Assembly: GCA_019690055.1 (NCBI GenBank) | Contig: JADGGF010000097.1 | Location: 1 to 11,098 of the forward strand | Direction: 5' to 3' | Length of the DNA: 11,098 nucleotides | DNA from: Micromonosporaceae bacterium | Lineage (GTDB): Bacteria > Actinomycetota > Actinomycetes > Mycobacteriales > Micromonosporaceae | In this document: positions 6,571-11,098 of the stretch, piece after piece | Layout: every line of letters starts with the position of its first letter | Numbering within the stretch: position 1 is the stretch's first letter | Translations under genes and position numbers: made by a program | Notes under the pieces: generated by a model | What the model was told of the DNA's origin: nothing | The model's database searches: none | What the model saw: only the letters and a program-made list of their open reading frames with translations

Positions 6571-6590
6571 GCATCCGCATCCTGGGATGC
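6571..6590. promoter_or_regulatory. Perfect dyad between the cysH leader and the EAL gene, possible operator
   Basis: GCATCC-TG-GGATGC at 6577-6590 is a perfect 6+6 bp palindrome, preceded immediately by a third copy of GCATCC at 6571-6576. It lies about 46 bp upstream of the leader-peptide start, within the divergent intergenic region. A transcription factor site for the cys promoter is plausible. No clear -10/-35 pair could be found for the cys operon here. Confidence 0.3.
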
Positions 6591-6617
6591 CGTCACCCGG
6601 ACGGGCGTCGTCGTCGG

Positions 6618-6647
6618 GGCTGGCCATCCCAGCCGGGCAAACCCGGC
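6618..6647. other. Two overlapping GC hairpins before the GGDEF-EAL gene
   Basis: GGCTGG-CCATC-CCAGCC (6618-6634) and GCCGGG-CAAA-CCCGGC (6632-6647) are both perfect 6-bp stems sharing three bases. A shorter CGGG-AAA-CCCG follows. No gene reads into the region that would need a terminator. If the plus-strand gene began at 6657 the second hairpin would sit 9 nt before its start, over the ribosome binding site. That argues for a later start or for a DNA-level role. Confidence 0.3.
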
Positions 6648-6656
6648 GGGAAACCC

Positions 6657-8762
6657 GTGAACTCCTCGTACCAGTACATAGGGTGGAGTGTGTCGGGTGA
6701 GTGGAGCGTGTCGGGTGAGGGCCGCCGCCGACGGTACGTCGCGCTCCTCGTGATGGTCACGGTCACCGGCACGGCCGCCGTGACGCTGGCGTTGGCCGTG
6801 CCGAATGCGATTCGGTTCTTCGACCACGCGCCCGCCGGGTTCTGGGCCATGGCCCTGGCCGCGCTGGTGGTGGACATTCCGCTGTTCGGGGCCTTCAGCC
6901 GCGAGGACCCGAGGGTCCGCTCCACGCTGTCGATCTGCTACACCTTTGCGATCTTCGTGTTGTATGGGGCCGCTCCGGCCATCGTCGTGCAGGCCATAGC
7001 CGGCGTGGTGAGCGTGGTCGGGCAGCGCTACAACCTCCGCGGGGTCGTCTATATCCCCGCCCGCCTGGTGCTCGCTACGGCGGCCGCCGAGCTCGTCGTC
7101 GGTGCCGTCTATCCGCGGCCGGTCACCGGCCAGGGTATCGGCCTCAGCCGCGAGGACCTGCTCGCCTTCCTGCTGCTGGCCGTGGTGTGGCTCGTGGTCA
7201 GCTTCGGGCTGTTGGTGGCGGCGTTCGTACCGACGCAGACGGCCGACCTGCGGCAGAGGTTCTCCGAGGTCTGGGCCGATGTGGTCCTCGCAGCCGCGGC
7301 GGTGCTCGTGGTGGCGCCGCTGCTGGTCGCCATCCGGGGGTGGTGGTCGCTGTTGGTGGTCGTACCCGTCATGCTCTGGAACCAGCTCACCCGCGAGCAG
7401 TTGCGCCGTGAGCAGGAGTGGGCCCGGGAGCCCGAGACTGGGCTGCTCAACCGGCGCGGGCTGGTGGCGGGCGTCCGGTCGATCACCGCGCACGACTCCG
7501 CCGCCCCGCAGGCGCTGCGGCCGTTCGGCATCATCCTGGTCGCCTTCGAATCGGCGCTGGCCATCAACCGGACGCTCGGACGGGAGCTCTACGAAAAGGT
7601 CGTCGGGGTGGCGTCCAGTCGATTGATCGACGTCTACGGCGGGGATCGGGCGGCCCGGCTCTCCGGGGAGGCCATCGCGATCCTCGTGCCCGACCTGACC
7701 GAGCCGGACGCCCTCGCCGCGACCGAGGCGGCCCTCGCGGTGCTCGATCCGCCCGTCGAGGTCGACGAGATTTCGTTCGCCCTCGACGCGGCGGCCGGAG
7801 TGGCGCTGTCACCCCAGCACGGTCGGGACCTGAGCGACCTGTTGATGAAGGCCGAGCTGACGGCGGCCGAGGCCCGCCGCACCGGGCAGCGGGTCGGGCT
7901 CTACGTGTCCCGAGCGACCGAGCTGGCCCAGCGGCGGATCGTGCTGCTGCGCGAGCTGCACACGGTGCTGCGCGATCCCGTTCGTCATCACGAGATCGCC
8001 GTGCTCTACCAACCCCAGATCGACTTGGGCACCGGCCGGCTGGCCGCCGTCGAGGCCCTGCTGCGCTGGACGCATCCCCAGTGGGGACCCATCCCCGCCG
8101 ACATCCTGATCGAGTCCATCGAGCCCAGCGAGATCATGCATGAGTTGACCGCCCACGTGCTTGGCCGGGTGGCCGAGCAGATGCATCGCTGGAACGAGCA
8201 GGGCGAGCCGTTGCGGGTTTCGGTCAACGTCAGCGTGCAGGACCTGCACCGCCCGGACTTCGTGGCGGAGCTGGGCCGGTTGGTCGACGAGCACGGCATC
8301 GCCCCGGGCCAGCTCGCCATCGAGATCACCGAACGCATGCTCATCAGCGACATCGAGCGGGTCAGTCTGGTCGCCCGTGCCCTCGCCGAGCGGGGTCTGG
8401 GCCTGTCGCTGGACGACTTCGGCACCGGGTACGCCTCGCTGCAGCAGCTGCGCCAGCTCCCGCTACGGGAGGTCAAATTGGACCGGTCCTACATCAGCGG
8501 CGTGGTGGACAACCCAACCGACCGCGCCATCGTGGCCAGCGTGCACCAACTGGCGCGCGCGTTAGGGGTGGACGTGGTGGCCGAGGGCGTGGAGGACGAG
8601 GGGATCGCCCAGGCCCTGGCCGAGCTCCCCGGCGTGATCGGCCAGGGCTGGTACTTCGGCCGCCCGATGTCGGCCGAGGAGCTGTGCGAGTGGTGCCAGC
8701 TCCTGCCCCGGCCGGTCTCCGACAGGCGCCGGTTCCGGCGGTGGGTCGAGCGGCGACGGTGA
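6657..8762 (+). CDS. Membrane-bound GGDEF-EAL protein, probable c-di-GMP phosphodiesterase
   Basis: This protein probably hydrolyses cyclic di-GMP. The 701-aa product has about six or seven hydrophobic membrane segments (between 27 and 241), a GGDEF domain (about 255-415) and a C-terminal EAL domain (about 425-680). The GGDEF signature is degraded to SGEAI (336-340) and the metal-binding FxxIND segment reads FESALAIN, so cyclase activity is unlikely. The EAL domain looks complete: E466 in EALLR, N524 in NVSV, the ITE glutamates (556/559), D586-D587 in LDDFGTGYASL, K607 in VKLDR, E643 in VVAEGVED and Q663 in GQGWYFGRP. The start is uncertain. GTG 6657 gives the longest form. GTG 6690 would be leaderless behind TAGGGT (6679-6684). 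GTG 6708 has GGTGAG 6 nt upstream. The gene is divergent from cysH and convergent with the PBP gene. Confidence 0.93.
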   Translation: MNSSYQYIGWSVSGEWSVSGEGRRRRYVALLVMVTVTGTAAVTLALAVPNAIRFFDHAPAGFWAMALAALVVDIPLFGAFSREDPRVRSTLSICYTFAIFVLYGAAPAIVVQAIAGVVSVVGQRYNLRGVVYIPARLVLATAAAELVVGAVYPRPVTGQGIGLSREDLLAFLLLAVVWLVVSFGLLVAAFVPTQTADLRQRFSEVWADVVLAAAAVLVVAPLLVAIRGWWSLLVVVPVMLWNQLTREQLRREQEWAREPETGLLNRRGLVAGVRSITAHDSAAPQALRPFGIILVAFESALAINRTLGRELYEKVVGVASSRLIDVYGGDRAARLSGEAIAILVPDLTEPDALAATEAALAVLDPPVEVDEISFALDAAAGVALSPQHGRDLSDLLMKAELTAAEARRTGQRVGLYVSRATELAQRRIVLLRELHTVLRDPVRHHEIAVLYQPQIDLGTGRLAAVEALLRWTHPQWGPIPADILIESIEPSEIMHELTAHVLGRVAEQMHRWNEQGEPLRVSVNVSVQDLHRPDFVAELGRLVDEHGIAPGQLAIEITERMLISDIERVSLVARALAERGLGLSLDDFGTGYASLQQLRQLPLREVKLDRSYISGVVDNPTDRAIVASVHQLARALGVDVVAEGVEDEGIAQALAELPGVIGQGWYFGRPMSAEELCEWCQLLPRPVSDRRRFRRWVERRR
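6679..6684 (+). promoter_or_regulatory. Possible -10 box for a leaderless GGDEF-EAL transcript
   Basis: TAGGGT fits the actinobacterial TANNNT -10 pattern and ends 5 bp before the in-frame GTG at 6690, so a transcript could begin at or next to that codon. The candidate -35 GTGAAC (6657-6662, 16-bp spacer) is weak. The surrounding codons include a rare ATA, which would suit non-coding DNA. Confidence 0.25.
6684..6719. repeat. Two-copy 18-bp tandem repeat at the 5' end of the GGDEF-EAL gene
   Basis: TGGAGTGTGTCGGGTGAG at 6684-6701 is followed directly by the same unit with one T-to-C change at 6702-6719. In frame it encodes WSVSGE twice. Each copy contains a GTG that could serve as a start codon, so the duplication may also have duplicated the initiation site. 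Confidence 0.85.
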
Positions 8763-8763
8763 G

Positions 8764-8790
8764 GCCGGGCCGGTCGCGCTGGCCCACCGG
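8764..8790. terminator. Dyad between convergent genes, possible bidirectional terminator
   Basis: The 28-bp gap between the stop codons of the convergent EAL and PBP genes holds GGGCC (8767-8771) and GGCCC (8781-8785) around a 9-nt loop. It also holds an alternative CCGGT (8770-8774) and ACCGG (8786-8790) pairing. Position favours a shared terminator. There is no T-tract on either strand. Confidence 0.35.
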
Positions 8791-11098
8791 TCACGCGGTC
8801 GGGGCCGGCGACGGGATCGTCGCCGGCGGACGGAAGCGGTACTGCGCCGGGTCGAGTCCGGCCTGTGCCAGCGCCTCGGTCATGAACTGGCGCCAGATCG
8901 CCGCGGCGTGCGTCGAGCCGAATACGTCCGCGCCGTCGCGGGTGACCAGCGGAGAGCCGTCGGTGGTGCCGAGCCAGACCGCGGCCGCCAGTGCGCCGGT
9001 GTAGCCGACCATCCACGCGTGGGCGTTGTGCGTCGTGTTGCCGGCCTGCCAGGTACCGGTCTTGCCGGCGGCGTCCCAGCCGTTGTCCAGCTGGGCCGAG
9101 GAGACCTGGCTCAGCACCCAGGTCAGCTCATCGACCTGCTCGGTGGTCAGGCCAATGCCCGCCCGGGTGAGCTGCTCCGCGTAGACCCGCACGCCGTCGC
9201 GCATCACCTCCCGTACGAAGTGCGCGGACGCGCGCTCGCCGCCCGCCGCGAACGTGGCCATGCCGTTGGCGTGGTCGAGCACGGTGACGCCGAACTGTCC
9301 GATGCCGACCTCGGTGGTGAACATGCTGACGTCCGTGTCCGGCTCGAGGTCGACGCGCTGTCCATCGTCTGTCCACAGTGCAGCGATTCCGGCCCGTCGA
9401 GCCATGTCGATGACTCTCGACGCCCCGAGACGTTCGGTCAGCTCGAAGAACGGGACATTGAGCGAGGCGACCGTGGCCTCCCACAGGGTGCAGGCGGGTT
9501 GGCAGGGCGCCGAGGCGGCGTTACGTACGGGACCGGTGGGCGACTGGAAGGTGCGGCCGCTGTCCGGGAACTCCTTGACGTCGGGCGAGTCCCACACGGA
9601 CTCCAGCGAGATGCCCTGCCGCAGCGCCTCCGCCAGCGTGTAGATCTTGAAGGACGAGCCGGGCGGGTGTTGGCCGAAGCCGTTCGGGACTCCGTCGGCA
9701 TCGAAGTACCACCCCGCGTGGTCGGCGCCCGTCCCGTCGGTGCCGCCGTAGTAGGCGAGCACGCGACCGGTGCCCGGCTCCACCGCGACGAGCGCCGCCT
9801 GCCAGGCTTCGGGTTGGTTGCGGACGACCTCGGGGGCGGTCGGGCGCCGGATGTCGGCCGCCGCCTCGGCGACCGCCTGGATGCGCGGGTCGAGCGTGGT
9901 GACGATGTGGAAGCCACCGTTGCCGATGTAGTCGGGCGCCTGGCCCCGGAACGGCTCGCGCTGGCGCAGCTCGCTCAGGACATGCCGGACCGCCATGCCG
10001 GTCGGCCCGTCCAGCCGGCGCAGGTCGGCGTCCGGGTCCACCTCCCGCACGGTCGTCGGATATGTCAGCGCCTGCGCCTGCTCCGGCGTCAGGTACCCCA
10101 GTTCGACCATCCCGTCGCGGACGTACTCCCACCGCGACAACGAGTTCGCCGCCGCTATGCCCCCGCGGGCGGGGTCGTAGCCGGGCCTGCCCTCGGGGTC
10201 GGCGGGGTCCGGCTCGGGCTGTTTCACCAACGTGGCCAACAGCATTGCCTCGGCGACCGTCACCTGTTCGGCCTCGGGCGCGCTGCGCCGGGCCGTCTTG
10301 CCGAAGAACGCTTCGGCAGCCGCCTCCACGCCGTACGCCCCGCGGCCGAAGGGCACGGTGTTGAGGTAGAAGGCCAGGATCTCGTCCTTGCTGTACGACC
10401 GGGTGAGCTTCCACGCGAGAATCGCCTCGCGGGCCTTGCGGGCGTACGTCACCCCGCTCAGTCCGGCGGCGAGCCGTGCGTACTGTTGCGTGATCGTCGA
10501 TGCGCCCTGGATCTGTTGTCCGGTCGCGTTGTTCCACACCGCCCGCGCGACGGCGCGCAGGTCGACCCCGTCGTTGACCCAGAAGGTTCGGTCCTCGGCC
10601 GCCACGATCGCCTGCTTCACCGCGTCGTTGATCTCGCCGGGTTCCAGGATGACCCGGTTTACCGTGCCGAGTCGCGCGATCGGTGTCAGGCCATCGGCGA
10701 AGTAGACGGTGCTCGTTTCGGGGAGCTGCAACTGCGCCGGCAGCGGAACGCGGTCCACGTAGTAGCCGAGCGCGGCGACGCCGGCGAAGGCCACCACGGG
10801 CGTCAGCAGGATCGCGAGCGCCAGGCGTCGCCGGCGCGCCCTGCGGGACCGCTCCTTGCGGAGCAGCTGGGCGTAGTGGCGCCGGGCGGCCCGGTCGCGT
10901 TCGATCGCCCGGCGCTGCTGCTCGGCCAGCACCTGGGCCTGTCGCTGGGCGGCGAGCCGGGCGGCCTCGGCCTGGCGGCGGGCGATCGCCGCCTGTCGTT
11001 GCGCCAGTCGCTGTTGCTCGCGGTCTTCCCGCCGGGCTGCGCGGCGGCGTGCCGCGTCCCGCCAGGCCTGGCTGGTCGCCGCGCCGCCGCGGCGGGCC
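8791..11098 (-). CDS. Class A penicillin-binding protein (transglycosylase/transpeptidase), 5' end outside the window
   Basis: This bifunctional enzyme polymerises lipid II and cross-links peptidoglycan at the outer face of the membrane. Counting from an internal GTG at 10932, a membrane anchor spans about 37-58. The GT51 domain shows EDRTFWVNDGVD (E113 catalytic), QGASTITQQYAR (142-153) and RKAREAILAWKLTRSYSKDE. The transpeptidase has the SxxK serine S426 in PPGSSFK, SLN (490-492) and KTGT (624-627). A short Pro/Ala tail ends the protein. The frame has no stop from 10932 to the window edge: 55 further Arg/Gln/Ala/Glu-rich codons of the same style, with no other start codon. I therefore treat the gene as partial, with a long cytoplasmic coil ahead of the anchor. 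GTG 10932 lacks a Shine-Dalgarno but remains a possible start. Confidence 0.93.
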   Translation of the reverse strand, partial: ARRGGAATSQAWRDAARRRAARREDREQQRLAQRQAAIARRQAEAARLAAQRQAQVLAEQQRRAIERDRAARRHYAQLLRKERSRRARRRRLALAILLTPVVAFAGVAALGYYVDRVPLPAQLQLPETSTVYFADGLTPIARLGTVNRVILEPGEINDAVKQAIVAAEDRTFWVNDGVDLRAVARAVWNNATGQQIQGASTITQQYARLAAGLSGVTYARKAREAILAWKLTRSYSKDEILAFYLNTVPFGRGAYGVEAAAEAFFGKTARRSAPEAEQVTVAEAMLLATLVKQPEPDPADPEGRPGYDPARGGIAAANSLSRWEYVRDGMVELGYLTPEQAQALTYPTTVREVDPDADLRRLDGPTGMAVRHVLSELRQREPFRGQAPDYIGNGGFHIVTTLDPRIQAVAEAAADIRRPTAPEVVRNQPEAWQAALVAVEPGTGRVLAYYGGTDGTGADHAGWYFDADGVPNGFGQHPPGSSFKIYTLAEALRQGISLESVWDSPDVKEFPDSGRTFQSPTGPVRNAASAPCQPACTLWEATVASLNVPFFELTERLGASRVIDMARRAGIAALWTDDGQRVDLEPDTDVSMFTTEVGIGQFGVTVLDHANGMATFAAGGERASAHFVREVMRDGVRVYAEQLTRAGIGLTTEQVDELTWVLSQVSSAQLDNGWDAAGKTGTWQAGNTTHNAHAWMVGYTGALAAAVWLGTTDGSPLVTRDGADVFGSTHAAAIWRQFMTEALAQAGLDPAQYRFRPPATIPSPAPTA

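Noticed and set aside
6340..6656. SAM or other known riboswitch upstream of cysH
   Set aside because: I recognised no conserved riboswitch core. The Cys-rich leader peptide and simple hairpins explain the region better.
4888..6660. 590-codon plus-strand open frame opposite cysD and cysH
   Set aside because: It spans two well-supported genes and their control region, with no recognisable domain. It is open because complementary strands of GC-rich codons rarely contain stops.

Overview
The window is very GC-rich, codons end almost always in G or C, GTG starts occur, and genes overlap tightly. This points to a high-GC Gram-positive actinomycete. The gene families would suit a Micromonosporaceae-like organism, but that placement is an inference. 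No mobile element, tRNA, rRNA or CRISPR array is visible.

Layout. (1) Positions 28-3030, minus strand: a compact tryptophan-catabolic operon, read kynA (tryptophan 2,3-dioxygenase) -> kynU (kynureninase) -> a PaaX-family transcriptional regulator. The genes are 7 bp apart or overlap by 4 nt. Together the two enzymes take tryptophan to anthranilate plus alanine, provided a kynurenine formamidase, absent here, is supplied elsewhere. A candidate promoter overlapped by a TATTG/CAATA dyad lies at about 3164-3195. (2) Positions 3281-6339, minus strand: an assimilatory sulfate-reduction operon, cysH (APS reductase) -> cysD -> cysN (the two ATP sulfurylase subunits). These genes activate sulfate to APS and reduce it to sulfite. 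(3) Positions 6340-6656: the control region of that operon. It holds a small cysteine-rich leader peptide at 6445-6531, not previously listed as a gene, and several hairpins. One hairpin pairs with the cysH Shine-Dalgarno region. This looks like a cysteine-sensing translational attenuator and is the most interesting signal in the window. (4) Positions 6657-8762, plus strand: a multi-pass membrane GGDEF-EAL protein. Its GGDEF site is degenerate and its EAL site complete, so it is probably a c-di-GMP phosphodiesterase. (5) Positions 8791-11098, minus strand: a class A penicillin-binding protein, convergent with gene 4. It has an Arg/Gln/Ala-rich cytoplasmic coil that runs off the right edge of the window.

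The cys genes plausibly respond to cysteine supply through the leader peptide. The kyn genes are plausibly controlled by the co-encoded PaaX-like protein acting at the dyad. The c-di-GMP enzyme and the PBP have no evident functional tie to either operon.
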